DNA of 64,000 nt from UBA1764 sp045642565 (GCA_045642565.1 JAZUJE010000022.1:24673-88672), one strand, 5' to 3'; shown: positions 17,542-27,652, counted from the first letter of the stretch. A program made the numbers and translations. The notes: generated from the sequence alone by a model not told the origin.

Positions 17542-20478
17542 TTAAATTTCAAATTCGTCTCCAAGACGTAGTGAAAGCACTTGAGTGATACCATGCTCCG
17601 GCATTGTAATTCCATAAAGAGCATCTGCATATTCCATAGTTGCCTTCTGGTGAGTAATAAGTGCAAATTGCGTTGTGCCAAATTCTGAAAGATATTCTGC
17701 AAATCTATCAATATTTGCTTCATCAAGAGCAGCTTCAACCTCGTCAAGAATACAGAATGGAGTAGGTTTTGCTTTAAGAACAGCAAACATCAATGCTATT
17801 GCAGTCATTGTCTTTTCACCACCCGAGAGAAGCTTCATATTTTGCAGTTTCTTTCCTGGTGGTTGAGCCTCAATTTCAATGCTTGTTTCAAGTGGATTTT
17901 CAGGATCTTCCATTGTAAGTCTTGCATGTCCACCATTAAACAACTGTGTAAATATACTTTCAAAGTTTTCACAAACGGCTTCAAAGCTTTCTTTAAATTT
18001 GAGCTTAATAGTGCTATCCATATCTGAAATAACAGCATTAAGTTCTTCGATTGCTTTGTTTATATCTTCACGCTGAGCTGTTAAGAACTCATAGCGTTCA
18101 CTAACTTGTTTATATTCTTCAATCGAACCGACATTAACATCGCCCAGCTCACGCATTCTTGCGCGATATTCTCTGCTTTCTTTTAAAGCTCTCGAGAATA
18201 CGAAGTCCGGATCAACAAGTTCTTCGGCCTGAGCATATGAAATTTCAAATTCATCCCAAAGTTTTTCTTTAAGAGATTCTGTTTGAGTTTCAAATCTTGC
18301 CATTCTGATATCTGCATCATGACGTTTTGATTGGATATCATAAAGTCTGCTTTCTTCTTCAACTCTCTTTTCTTCAAGAGCATTAGTCGCATCAAGATCA
18401 GATTTTCTTGATTCGATAGCGGCATCAATCGAGGCTTGAATAGCCTGTCTTTCAGCTTCCTTATCAGCCATAGCTTGAACTGCAGTTTCTGCAAATGCAG
18501 CAATTTCAGATTTTTGAATCTCAACATCGTCAAGACCTTTGAGTGTAGCATTCTTATCTGCCTCGAGATCTTTAAGAGATTGCATAAAGCGAGCTTCAAG
18601 ATCTTTACTTCCCTGAGCTCTAACAAGTGCATTAGACTCTGCAAGTCTTGCCGCAGTTTCATCTTCACGAGCTGTAGCAAGCTTTTCTCTAAGGCCATCC
18701 AGCTCGGCCACTTCTTTGGCTGCGACTTCAATATCGATAGATAGCTGATCAAGTTCAGCCTTCCTGCTTAAAATATTACCGACTGTACTCTTTAAGCTTC
18801 CGCCAGTGATTGCTCCGGCAGCATTAATTACTTCACCTTCGAGAGTAACAGCCTTATATGGACCAGGATTCGACTTGGTCATATTGATTGCATCATCAAG
18901 CGTTTTGCAAATAACAACTCTATTAAGTACATAATCTACAACAACCTGAACATCGCCTTTGCATCTAACCATATTTGATGCAAGCCCCATAAAGCCCGGG
19001 CAATTCTCTAAATCATCTATATCTAATGCTTTTTGAGGATGAAGATTGTCAATAGGCAAGAAAGTTAAACGTCCTGCCTGATTGCGTTTCAATATTTCTA
19101 TTGCTGATTTTGCAACTCTATCATTTTCGCAAACAATGTTTTGCAATTTACCGCCGAGGACGGTTTCAATTGCTACTTCACAACCCTTAGGAACAATAAG
19201 AAGATCACCAAGAACCCCACTTACTCCATTAAGCTTCTGATTCATCATAAATCTTACGCTTCCATTGTAACCTTCGTAAGATTTTTCAAGTTCTTCTAAC
19301 AAATGAGCTCTTGCAACCATACGGTTGTAATTTAATCTGATTTCTTCAGATTGAGCAATCTTTTGTTCACATTCAACCACAACATTGTGCTTTTCAGCAA
19401 CAAGTGCAGCAGCGGCATTCATTTCTTCTTGAACAGCAACACCAGCAGTTTGTGCAGCTTGTGCATTAGCCGTTTCTCTTGCAAGTTTTTCTTCTATTGT
19501 TGCAAGCTCGGTCGTAAGTCTTTCGTGCTCGCGATCAAGACTCGATTTACGTTCTTCGTTTAGTTCTGTTCGACTTGAAATAAAATGCAACTCATCAGAT
19601 TTTTCCATCAACTGAGTACGAAGAGCCTCAAGTTCTTCCTCGAGCTTTGCTGAATTTTCTCTGGCAAGCTTAAGTTTTTCATCAATTTCATTTCTATTGT
19701 GTTTGCACTCTTCAATAGCCTTATCAAGCTCTGAGACTTCAGTAACAACAGCAGCACTTTTTTCTTCTGCCTGTTCTATATTTTTAAGAATTACATTGAT
19801 TTCTACTTTGCGATACTTATCTCTGATATCTAAGTATTCTGTTGCTTTTTCAGATTCTGATTTTAATGTGCCTATTCTACCTTCTATTTCATGAACGATA
19901 TCATTTACTCTCGACAAATTGTTATTTGCACTTTCAAGTTTTCGCTCAGCTTCATTTTTCTTAGTTCTGTACTTAACAATTCCGGCAGCCTCTTCGAAAA
20001 TTTCACGACGGCTATCCATTTTGTTGTCAATGATATCTGAAATCTTACCCTGTCCAATGATAGAGTAGCCTTCTACACCGATGCCGGTATCCATAATAAG
20101 TTCGCGAATATCACGAAGTCTACAAGGAGTTTTATTAATCAGATATTCAGACTCTCCACTTCTGTACATACGGCGAGTAATTCCGACTTCATCAAATTCA
20201 ATCGGAAGTTCATGGTCTGAATTATCAATTACTAAAGTAACTTCTGCCATACCCTTTGGTTTTCTGTTCTGAGTACCGGAAAAAATAACTTCTTCCATCT
20301 TTCCGCCTCTGAGCATCTTTGGAGATTGTTCTCCAAGCACCCACCTAATAGCATCGGAAATATTTGATTTTCCGGATCCGTTTGGACCTACAATACAAGT
20401 AATACCATCAGTAAAATCAATAGTTACTGGGTCTGCAAATGATTTAAATCCGTTCAGTTCAATTCTTTTAAAATGCAT
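17542..20478 (-). CDS. smc: Chromosome segregation SMC protein, short-armed
   Basis: A 978-residue SMC ATPase. Walker A GPNGSGKS is at 31-38, the hinge is roughly 405-570 (GVLGDLLIVPKGCEVAIETVLGG onward, ending AGAITGG), the signature LSGGE is at 884-888 and Walker B ILDEVEAALDE at 910-920. All catalytic parts are intact. The coiled-coil arms are about 235 and 230 residues, against about 330 each in a typical 1180-residue bacterial SMC. The shortening is symmetric, so it is unlikely to be a sequencing error or a one-sided deletion. SMC with ScpA/ScpB organises and separates replicated chromosomes. The gene abuts rnc upstream and ftsY downstream. Confidence 0.94.
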   Translation of the reverse strand: MHFKRIELNGFKSFADPVTIDFTDGITCIVGPNGSGKSNISDAIRWVLGEQSPKMLRGGKMEEVIFSGTQNRKPKGMAEVTLVIDNSDHELPIEFDEVGITRRMYRSGESEYLINKTPCRLRDIRELIMDTGIGVEGYSIIGQGKISDIIDNKMDSRREIFEEAAGIVKYRTKKNEAERKLESANNNLSRVNDIVHEIEGRIGTLKSESEKATEYLDIRDKYRKVEINVILKNIEQAEEKSAAVVTEVSELDKAIEECKHNRNEIDEKLKLARENSAKLEEELEALRTQLMEKSDELHFISSRTELNEERKSSLDREHERLTTELATIEEKLARETANAQAAQTAGVAVQEEMNAAAALVAEKHNVVVECEQKIAQSEEIRLNYNRMVARAHLLEELEKSYEGYNGSVRFMMNQKLNGVSGVLGDLLIVPKGCEVAIETVLGGKLQNIVCENDRVAKSAIEILKRNQAGRLTFLPIDNLHPQKALDIDDLENCPGFMGLASNMVRCKGDVQVVVDYVLNRVVICKTLDDAINMTKSNPGPYKAVTLEGEVINAAGAITGGSLKSTVGNILSRKAELDQLSIDIEVAAKEVAELDGLREKLATAREDETAARLAESNALVRAQGSKDLEARFMQSLKDLEADKNATLKGLDDVEIQKSEIAAFAETAVQAMADKEAERQAIQASIDAAIESRKSDLDATNALEEKRVEEESRLYDIQSKRHDADIRMARFETQTESLKEKLWDEFEISYAQAEELVDPDFVFSRALKESREYRARMRELGDVNVGSIEEYKQVSERYEFLTAQREDINKAIEELNAVISDMDSTIKLKFKESFEAVCENFESIFTQLFNGGHARLTMEDPENPLETSIEIEAQPPGKKLQNMKLLSGGEKTMTAIALMFAVLKAKPTPFCILDEVEAALDEANIDRFAEYLSEFGTTQFALITHQKATMEYADALYGITMPEHGITQVLSLRLGDEFEI

Positions 20479-21162
20479 CTATAAACCTTTCAGCGCAGCT
20501 TCTGCCGCATTCGTTTGTGCTTCTTTTTTACTCTTACCCTGGCCTTCGCCTATTTGTTTTCCATCTACACAAACCGAGAATCTAAAGCTTTTGTCATGAT
20601 CTGGGCCTTCTTCAGAGAGAAGCTTGTACTCAATTGCACACGGCCCAACAGCTTGCAATTTTTCTTGAAGCACTGTTTTGCTATCACGAGGAAGTTTTCC
20701 GGCCTCGGCATCATCAATAGCTTCTTTAAAAAGTCTCTTAATTACTTCACTAGCGGCATTAAAGCCGGAATCAATATATATTGCCGCAATAATTGCTTCA
20801 ACACAATCTGCAATTATGCTATCACGATTCCTTCCGCCACTATGTTCTTCTCCTCGTCCAAGAAGAAGGTATTTATAAAAACCATATTCCTTACTAATCT
20901 TAGCTAAGCTTTTTTCGCATACTATTGAAGCCCTTAGTTTTGTAAGTTCTCCTTCAGCTTTGTCTGACTCGCTTTGAAAAAGAATAATGCTGATAACCAT
21001 ATTTAAAACGGCATCACCAAGAAATTCCATTCGCTCATTATCACGAGCAGCATCGCCAAGCATTTCGTTAGCATACGAACTATGTGTTACAGCTTGAACC
21101 AGTAAGCTTTTGTTCTTAAATTGGTAACCTAAAATTTTTTCAAGTCCACTAAGTTCTAACAT
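20479..21162 (-). CDS. rnc: Ribonuclease III
   Basis: A 227-residue RNase III. The catalytic signature ERMEFLGDAVL lies around residues 43-53, with the second acidic cluster DCVEAIIAAIYID near 118-130. A C-terminal double-stranded RNA-binding domain is present (about 158-227, with GEGQGKSKKEAQTNAAEAAL). It processes rRNA precursors and other duplex RNAs. The gene directly abuts valS and smc with no gap, so expression is operon-linked. Confidence 0.96.
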   Translation of the reverse strand: MLELSGLEKILGYQFKNKSLLVQAVTHSSYANEMLGDAARDNERMEFLGDAVLNMVISIILFQSESDKAEGELTKLRASIVCEKSLAKISKEYGFYKYLLLGRGEEHSGGRNRDSIIADCVEAIIAAIYIDSGFNAASEVIKRLFKEAIDDAEAGKLPRDSKTVLQEKLQAVGPCAIEYKLLSEEGPDHDKSFRFSVCVDGKQIGEGQGKSKKEAQTNAAEAALKGL

Positions 21163-23823
21163 TTATTTCAACTTTGCCTCAACCTGAGGAATTCTTTCTA
21201 ATGTCTTTTCAAGCATGTCTTTATAATTTACAAGCTTTGTTTTTTCCGCCTCGATAACATCTGCCGGAGCCTTACTTGTAAACTTTTCATTATTCAGCTT
21301 GCCTTCTGCACGAGCAACTTCTGATTCAAGTCTTTTCTTCTCTTTAAGAAGTCTTTCATATTCGGCTTTGTAATCAAGAAGCTCATCCATAGGAACATAA
21401 ATTGTAACACCAGGCAGCGTTGCCGACATTGCCTCATCAACCTGTTCGTCAACAAAACTAATTTCGGTTACATTAGCTTGAGCTTTGATGTAATTTGATC
21501 CGGCTTCTACAACGGCTCTATCATCAGCCTTAATAAATGCATGCAGCTTCTTTGAAGGAGCAGCCTCTACTTCAGCTCTGATATTTCTAATAGATTTGAT
21601 AATATCCATAGCTGTTTCAAGAACTTTAACATCTTCAGCATAATTTAAATTCTTATCAAATACCGGCCATGACTCAAGCATCAAGAATTGTTTAGAAGCT
21701 TCAGCTTTTGGTAAGAAGCTCCAAATTTCTTCTGTTATGAATGGCATAAACGGGTGTAAAAGTTTAAGTAAAGTCTTAAGTGCATATACAAGTGCACATC
21801 TTGCGCTTGCCTTTTCTTCATCTGTCCCATTCCAAAGTCTTGGCTTGATAAGTTCAATATACCAATCGCAGAAATTATTCCAGATTAAATCATTGATTTT
21901 CTGTGAAGCTAAAGCAAATTCAAATTTTTCCATATTATTAGTAATTTCAGCTGTAGCTTCATTAAGAGTTGACATCATCCAGCGATCTTCTGCTGTATAT
22001 TTAGCAGTATTTTCGGTAGCAATAGGAAGCCAATTTCCTTCTTCGTCTTTAAGATTCATGATTGCAAATCTACTTGCATTCCAAAGCTTGTTTGCGAAGT
22101 TTCGTGCAGCTTCGATTTTTTCAGTCGAAAACCTTAAATCATTACCAGGACTGATATTATTAAGAAGCATAAATCTTAATGCATCTGCTCCGTAATTATC
22201 GATAATCTCAAGAGGATCAATGCCATTTCCTAAAGATTTTGACATTTTTCTTCCTTGCGAATCACGAACGAGTCCATGAATAAGTACATGCTTAAACGGA
22301 GCACTACCCATTTCCTCGATTGAGCTGAAAATCATTCTTGCAACCCAGAAGAAAATAATATCGTATCCCGTTACAAGAACGGATGTTGGATAATACTTTT
22401 TAAGATCTGCAGTATCGTTCGGCCATCCAAGTGTTGAGAAAGGCCAAAGCGCAGAGCTAAACCATGTATCTAATACATCCTCATCTTGATGGAATTTTGT
22501 GCATCCGCATTTTGGACATTTTTCCGGAGTGTCTTTTGCAACGACCATTTCTCCGCAATCTTCACAATAGTAAGCAGGGATTCTATGTCCCCACCAAAGC
22601 TGTCTTGAAATGCACCAATCTTTAATATCTTCCATCCAGTGATAATATGTCTTATCAAATCTTTCAGGAACAAAGCTTGTCTCGCCTTTTCTTACAGCCT
22701 CAATAGCAGGTTCTGCCAGCGGCTTCATTTTTACGAACCACTGTTCTGAAATTCTTGGTTCAACAACATTGTGGCAACGATAACATTCTCCGGCAGGAAT
22801 AACCATATCTTCTGTCTTAACAAGGAATCCGGCTGCATCAAGGTCGTTAACCCAATTCTTTCTGCATTCGTATCTATCCTGGCCTTGATATTTTCCGGCA
22901 AGAGCTGTCATCTTTGCATGTTCATCAATGCATTCTAAAATTTCCAAACCATGTCTTTGACCTACTTCAAAATCGTTAGGATCTGCAGAAGGAGTAATTT
23001 TTACCGCACCTGTGCCTTTTTCAGGATCAGGATATGGATCTGCAATAATAGGAATTTCTCTTCCGACAAGTGGAAGTATAACCTTTGTACCAACGAGTTT
23101 TATATATCTTTCGTCATCAGGGTTTACCGCAATAGCCACATCGGCAAACATAGTTTCAGGTCTTGATGTAGCAACAACAATACCTTCACTTCCGTCTGCA
23201 CCAGGGTATCTAAAGTACCAGTATTTTCCTTGATGGTCGACATGTTCAACTTCAATATCTGATAAAGCAGATCCGCAAATCGGACACCAGTTGATAAGTC
23301 TGCTTCCCTTATAAATTAATCCCTTGTTGTATAATTTAATAAAATGTTCTTTTACTGCTTGGTTGCAGCCTTCATCCATAGTAAAGCGCTCACGGCTCCA
23401 ATCGCATGAAGAACCAAGCTTCTTTTGCTGAAGATTAATTCTATTTCCATATTGTTCTTTCCACGCCCATGCACGTTTTAAGAACTCTTCTCTGCCAATG
23501 TCTTCTTTTTCCTTGCCCTCTTCTTCGCGAAGCTTTTCAACAACCTTTACTTCGGTTGCAATGCTTGCATGATCTGTCCCAGGAAGCCAAAGAGCGGCAT
23601 ATCCTTGCATTCTCTTAAATCTAATAAGAACATCTTGAAGCGTCCCATCCATCGCATGCCCCATGTGGAGCTGACCTGTAATATTTGGAGGCGGCATAAC
23701 AATCGTAAATGGATCAGAATCAGGATTTACCTCTGGACGAAAAGCATTTGCTTTTTCCCATTCACCATAGATTCTGTCTTCAAATTGTTTAGGATCATAA
23801 TTTTTTGCTAAGTTTTGTTCCAT
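21163..23823 (-). CDS. valS: Valyl-tRNA synthetase
   Basis: An 886-residue class I synthetase. It has the HIGH-type motif HMGHAMDG near residue 56, the editing (CP1) domain with the GTGAVKITPSADPNDFE stretch, a zinc-knuckle region (CEDCGEM and CPKCGCTKF), the KMSKS loop near residue 525 and a C-terminal coiled coil. It charges tRNA-Val. Expression is from a good promoter at 23892-23920. The leader is under 100 bases, with no room for a T-box, so the common Firmicutes control of valS seems absent here. It heads the rnc-smc-ftsY-PBP operon. Confidence 0.97.
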   Translation of the reverse strand: MEQNLAKNYDPKQFEDRIYGEWEKANAFRPEVNPDSDPFTIVMPPPNITGQLHMGHAMDGTLQDVLIRFKRMQGYAALWLPGTDHASIATEVKVVEKLREEEGKEKEDIGREEFLKRAWAWKEQYGNRINLQQKKLGSSCDWSRERFTMDEGCNQAVKEHFIKLYNKGLIYKGSRLINWCPICGSALSDIEVEHVDHQGKYWYFRYPGADGSEGIVVATSRPETMFADVAIAVNPDDERYIKLVGTKVILPLVGREIPIIADPYPDPEKGTGAVKITPSADPNDFEVGQRHGLEILECIDEHAKMTALAGKYQGQDRYECRKNWVNDLDAAGFLVKTEDMVIPAGECYRCHNVVEPRISEQWFVKMKPLAEPAIEAVRKGETSFVPERFDKTYYHWMEDIKDWCISRQLWWGHRIPAYYCEDCGEMVVAKDTPEKCPKCGCTKFHQDEDVLDTWFSSALWPFSTLGWPNDTADLKKYYPTSVLVTGYDIIFFWVARMIFSSIEEMGSAPFKHVLIHGLVRDSQGRKMSKSLGNGIDPLEIIDNYGADALRFMLLNNISPGNDLRFSTEKIEAARNFANKLWNASRFAIMNLKDEEGNWLPIATENTAKYTAEDRWMMSTLNEATAEITNNMEKFEFALASQKINDLIWNNFCDWYIELIKPRLWNGTDEEKASARCALVYALKTLLKLLHPFMPFITEEIWSFLPKAEASKQFLMLESWPVFDKNLNYAEDVKVLETAMDIIKSIRNIRAEVEAAPSKKLHAFIKADDRAVVEAGSNYIKAQANVTEISFVDEQVDEAMSATLPGVTIYVPMDELLDYKAEYERLLKEKKRLESEVARAEGKLNNEKFTSKAPADVIEAEKTKLVNYKDMLEKTLERIPQVEAKLK

Positions 23824-23891
23824 AATTTTTTAAATCTTTTTCTTTCAATACAAAATTTGCATGCCTAAATTTGGACATACTATAACATCTA

Positions 23892-23920
23892 ATTATAACC
23901 TAAAAACCATATTAAAACAA
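23892..23920 (-). promoter_or_regulatory. Promoter of the valS operon
   Basis: Minus-strand TTGTTT (23915-23920) is 17 bases from a consensus TATAAT (23892-23897), about 70 bases before valS. The -35 overlaps the T-tract of the upstream liv terminator. Confidence 0.7.
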
Positions 23921-23945
23921 GGGACTCAGCACCGCTGAATCCCTT
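23915..23945 (-). terminator. Terminator of the liv operon
   Basis: A 12-bp stem with one mismatch (23919-23930 with 23934-23945, three-base loop) lies just after livF and is followed on the minus strand by TTGTTTTAAT. Confidence 0.75.
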
Positions 23946-23963
23946 GAAATTTCAAGCTTTTAA

Positions 23964-24680
23964 CTATTTTTGTTTTCCCAAATATGCTTCTTTTATTGCC
24001 TCGTCTGCAAGAAGCTGCAAACCAGTACCGGTTTTTGTGATTCTTCCGGTTTCAAGCACATACGCCCTATCCGCAACCTTAAGAGCCATATTAGCGTTCT
24101 GCTCGACTAAAAGTACGGTTACGCCGTTGGCATTAATAGTTTTGATAATATCAAAAATATCACGAACAACCAGTGGTGCAAGCCCTAATGAAGGTTCATC
24201 GAGCATAAGAAGCTTTGGTTTTGCCATCAATGCACGCCCTACGGCTAACATCTGTTGTTCACCTCCGGAAAGAGTTCCACCCTCTTGCCATGAACGTTCT
24301 TTAAGTCTTGGGAACAATTCATATACCCATTCTATATCTTCAGACAAGTTGTCTTTTCTGGTATATGCCCCAACTTTAAGATTCTCTTCAACTGTAAGGT
24401 CTGGGAAAATTTTTCTTCCTTCAGGAGACATTGTTATTCCACGCTGAACAATTGCTGTAGGGCCCTTATCCGAAATAATTTCATGCTCAAATTCAATTGT
24501 CCCGGAGCTTGGTTTTACAATTCCGGAAATTGTTCTAAGTGTAGAACTTTTTCCGGCACCGTTAGCACCAATCAAAGTTACAATTTCTCCTTCAAGAACA
24601 TCAAAAGATATACCTTTTACAGCTTCAATACCGCCATAATTAACCTTAAGGTCTTTTATACTTAAAATTGTATTACTCAT
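23964..24680 (-). CDS. livF: Branched-chain amino-acid ABC transporter ATPase LivF
   Basis: A 238-residue single ABC ATPase. Walker A is GANGAGKSS (about 38-46), the signature LSGGEQQML and Walker B LLMLDEPSLGLAP are intact, and the D-loop and switch His region (LVEQN) follow. The SLGLAPLVV stretch is characteristic of LivF rather than LivG. It pairs with LivG to power LivH/LivM. It overlaps livG by 8 bases and is the last gene before a terminator. Confidence 0.95.
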   Translation of the reverse strand: MSNTILSIKDLKVNYGGIEAVKGISFDVLEGEIVTLIGANGAGKSSTLRTISGIVKPSSGTIEFEHEIISDKGPTAIVQRGITMSPEGRKIFPDLTVEENLKVGAYTRKDNLSEDIEWVYELFPRLKERSWQEGGTLSGGEQQMLAVGRALMAKPKLLMLDEPSLGLAPLVVRDIFDIIKTINANGVTVLLVEQNANMALKVADRAYVLETGRITKTGTGLQLLADEAIKEAYLGKQK

Positions 24681-25518
24681 CAGCTACCCCCAGATATGCA
24701 TCGATAACTCTTTGGTTAGACTGAATTTCTGCAGGGATGCCTTCGGCAATCTCACTACCGAAATCGATTACATAAATATAATCTGCAATGCCCATTACAA
24801 GATCCATATGATGCTCTATTAAGAGAATAGTAAGATTATATTTATCTCTAATCTGTCTAATAAAGTCCGCAAGCTCTTGGGTCTCCTGAGGATTCATTCC
24901 TGCAGCAGGCTCATCCAAAAGCAAGAGTGTAGGATCTGTTGCCAAAGCTCTGGCAATTTCAAGTCTTCTTTGCAAACCATATGGAAGAGATGTAGCAAGC
25001 TCATCTTTGTATTTATCGAGTCCTTGTTCAACAAGAAGAGCCATAGTTTCTTCTCTCATTCTCGCCTCTTCTTTTGCGTTGAGACGGAATGTTGCAGAGA
25101 ATACACTCTGTTTTGCTCTCATATGTTTTGCAATAAGTACATTATCAAAAACTGTCATAGATTTAAACAGTCTGATATTTTGAAATGTTCTTGCTATACC
25201 AAGTTTAGTAATTTCATCAGGATTGTGATGAATTATTCTACGACTTTTATAAAGTTCTGCATTCCATCCTTTATAATTTTTAGCTACTTTGCCAACCGGA
25301 TGCGAACAAACAATAGGCTTTGCATTGAACTTAACAACGCCATTAGTTGGTTGATACACCCCTGTTATGCAGTTAAACGCTGTTGTTTTACCTGCTCCGT
25401 TAGGGCCGATTAAAGCAACAATCTGATTTGCCTTAACATCAAGACATAAGTTATTTACAGCAACAACGCCACCAAATTGCATTGTTACATTTTCAACATG
25501 GAGAACCGACTTAGCCAT
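24673..25518 (-). CDS. livG: Branched-chain amino-acid ABC transporter ATPase LivG
   Basis: A 281-residue ABC ATPase with Walker A GPNGAGKTT near residue 38, the long LivG-type insert after it (residues about 60-110, containing GIARTFQNIRLF), signature LPYGLQRRLEIARAL in place of LSGGQ, and Walker B LLLLDEPAAGMNP. These are the standard LivG features, including the degenerate signature. It overlaps livF downstream and livM upstream by 8 bases each, so all are translationally coupled. Confidence 0.95.
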   Translation of the reverse strand: MAKSVLHVENVTMQFGGVVAVNNLCLDVKANQIVALIGPNGAGKTTAFNCITGVYQPTNGVVKFNAKPIVCSHPVGKVAKNYKGWNAELYKSRRIIHHNPDEITKLGIARTFQNIRLFKSMTVFDNVLIAKHMRAKQSVFSATFRLNAKEEARMREETMALLVEQGLDKYKDELATSLPYGLQRRLEIARALATDPTLLLLDEPAAGMNPQETQELADFIRQIRDKYNLTILLIEHHMDLVMGIADYIYVIDFGSEIAEGIPAEIQSNQRVIDAYLGVADE

Positions 25519-26740
25519 TTGCGCCCTCCTTTACTGCTGCCTTCTCAGCCTTCTTTGCCAAGCGTTTAGCTCGGCCCCTTGCAAACGATATCTCTTTATC
25601 TCCCATAATTCCTGTACGGAAGAAGAGTACAATAATCATAATAACGACTGAGAAGAATACCATTCTGAATCCGTTTCTAAGAAGCGGAAGTTTGAATGTT
25701 CCAATATAAGTTTCGCTATCTAAGAATCTAAGCCACCATTCCGAACAAGATACATATAGAAGTGTTGCGAGGCAAGATCCTGAAATTGAACCGATGCCAC
25801 CAATTACAACTATAAGTAAAATTTCATATGTCATGGTTGATGTATAAACCTTTGCTTGTGCATTAGATGCATACATTGCAAAGAGAGCTCCTCCGACTCC
25901 GGCAAAGAAAGAACTGATTACAAATGACATCATCTTATGTTTTGCAAGATTTATTCCCATTGCTTCAGCAGCAATTTCATCATCACGAATAGCTTTAAAT
26001 GCACGGCCATAACTTGAATTAACAAGAAGAACAATAAGGCCGATAGAAATAGCAGCAATTACAAATGGGAAGAAAGTTGAAAGATAAAATACAACTTTTC
26101 CACCAACTTTAATATTAAAGCTTGTAAATGTTGGGAAGCTCTTAATCATATTAGCGCCATTTGTAACAGGACCAAGTGCCTGCCATTGGAAAATAGCTCT
26201 AAGTATTTCAGCAAATCCCAGGGTTGCAATCGCAAGATAATCACTCTTGAGTTTAAGAACCGGAAGTCCGATAAGATATGCAAAGAATGCTGCTACCAAA
26301 CCGGCTGCAATAATAGCGATTATTACTGCAAGAACCATGCTTATTGCACCATTGACTCCGGTTGTTCCTATCAGTTTACCAAGCAAATCTTGTATAGAAT
26401 ACTTTAACGCAGAGCCACCATACAAATAGTAAACTGCATCCTTGTTTTCTGCCGGAACTGATAAAATTGCATAAGTATATGCGCCAAGAAGCATAAAGCC
26501 AGCCTGGCCCAAACTGAAAAGTCCTGTGAAACCATTAAGTAAGTTCATTGATACTGCAACCAATGAATAAACCGCGGTTTTCTTAAGAACCGTAAATAAC
26601 TGACTTGTTGGTTTTAATATTGCAGGAACATTAGGAACAAATAAAGATATGTTCTCAAGTGCCAATATAATAATTAAAACCAAAAGAATAAATGCTACCA
26701 CGCCTAAAGAGGTTTTCTTTTTTGTATTGTCTTTTAACAT
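25511..26740 (-). CDS. livM: Branched-chain amino-acid ABC transporter permease LivM
   Basis: A 409-residue permease with around nine to ten hydrophobic segments. It carries the family stretches NGFTGLFSLGQAGFMLLGAY, LKSDYLAIATLGFAEI and RAFKAIRDDEIAAEAMGIN (the ATPase-coupling loop). The C-terminal tail is basic and cytoplasmic. LivM forms the channel with LivH. The gene overlaps livG by 8 bases and lies 11 bases after livH. Confidence 0.95.
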   Translation of the reverse strand: MLKDNTKKKTSLGVVAFILLVLIIILALENISLFVPNVPAILKPTSQLFTVLKKTAVYSLVAVSMNLLNGFTGLFSLGQAGFMLLGAYTYAILSVPAENKDAVYYLYGGSALKYSIQDLLGKLIGTTGVNGAISMVLAVIIAIIAAGLVAAFFAYLIGLPVLKLKSDYLAIATLGFAEILRAIFQWQALGPVTNGANMIKSFPTFTSFNIKVGGKVVFYLSTFFPFVIAAISIGLIVLLVNSSYGRAFKAIRDDEIAAEAMGINLAKHKMMSFVISSFFAGVGGALFAMYASNAQAKVYTSTMTYEILLIVVIGGIGSISGSCLATLLYVSCSEWWLRFLDSETYIGTFKLPLLRNGFRMVFFSVVIMIIVLFFRTGIMGDKEISFARGRAKRLAKKAEKAAVKEGANG

Positions 26741-26751
26741 TTCAAACCTCC

Positions 26752-27627
26752 TTATACTTTATCTGTGGCTTTCTCACCGAACAATCCTGTAGGTTTAAAT
26801 ACAAGAATGATGATAAGAAGAGCAAATGTAAACGCATCTGAGAAAACTGTAAAGTTAGAACTCTTGATTAAGTTCTCGCAAATGCCAATAATAAATGCTC
26901 CAATAACTGCTCCAGGAATAGAACCAATGCCACCAAATACAGCAGCAACAAAGGCTTTAAGTCCAGGAAGTGCACCGGCAGTTGGAGTTACAGCAGGATA
27001 ACTTGTAAAGTAAAGAATTGATCCTACAGCAGCAAGGAAAGAGCCGATGATAAATGTTACTGAAATTACACTATTTATCTTGATGCCCATGAGTTGAGAT
27101 GTTTCAAAGTCTTTTGATACAGCACGCATAGCCATACCAACCTTTGTATGCTGAATCAACTGTGTGAGCAGAATAATCAAAATTAATACTAAAACCGGGG
27201 TTATGATTGACACCCATTTTGTTGGAGTTCCGGCAATCTTTACTGTTTCTGACAGGAAAGGAATTACTGGATATGTCATTGGCTGACCTCCGGTAATGTA
27301 TGTTGCAGTGTTTTGAAGAAGGTAACTTACACCAATAGCTGAAATCATAACGCTCATTCTAGGAGCACTACGAAGAGGCTTGTAAGCTACTCTTTCAATT
27401 GCGAAACCTAAAAATACTGTTAGTACAATTACTACAGGTAATGCAATATACCATGGCATTGTGGCACTCATATAAATGCCAAGAAGTCCTGCTACCATAA
27501 ATACATCGCCATGGGCGAAGTTAATTAGGCGCAGGATACCATAAACCATCGTATATCCAATTGCAATTAATGCATATTGTCCTCCTACCGATAATCCGGA
27601 AAGAAGAACCGATATCATATACTCCAA
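26752..27627 (-). CDS. livH: Branched-chain amino-acid ABC transporter permease LivH
   Basis: A 291-residue permease with about eight hydrophobic segments. It has the LivH signatures GGQYALIAIGYTMVYGILRL, INFAHGDVFM and FGGIGSIPGAVIGAF. Together with LivM it forms the transmembrane part of the LIV-I-type transporter for leucine, isoleucine and valine, although such systems can also take other amino acids, short amides or urea. A stem-loop separates it from livK. Confidence 0.95.
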   Translation of the reverse strand: MEYMISVLLSGLSVGGQYALIAIGYTMVYGILRLINFAHGDVFMVAGLLGIYMSATMPWYIALPVVIVLTVFLGFAIERVAYKPLRSAPRMSVMISAIGVSYLLQNTATYITGGQPMTYPVIPFLSETVKIAGTPTKWVSIITPVLVLILIILLTQLIQHTKVGMAMRAVSKDFETSQLMGIKINSVISVTFIIGSFLAAVGSILYFTSYPAVTPTAGALPGLKAFVAAVFGGIGSIPGAVIGAFIIGICENLIKSSNFTVFSDAFTFALLIIILVFKPTGLFGEKATDKV

Positions 27628-27652
27628 AAGGATTCCTCCTCTTTTATTTAGA

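Noticed and set aside
23824..23963. T-box leader upstream of valS
   Set aside because: Only about 70 bases lie between the promoter and valS, too short for a T-box, and no T-box core or antiterminator is visible.
24877..25413. Plus-strand 178-codon open frame within livG
   Set aside because: It is a shadow frame in an AT-rich coding region: no ribosome binding site, Cys/Ser-rich composition and no recognisable protein.
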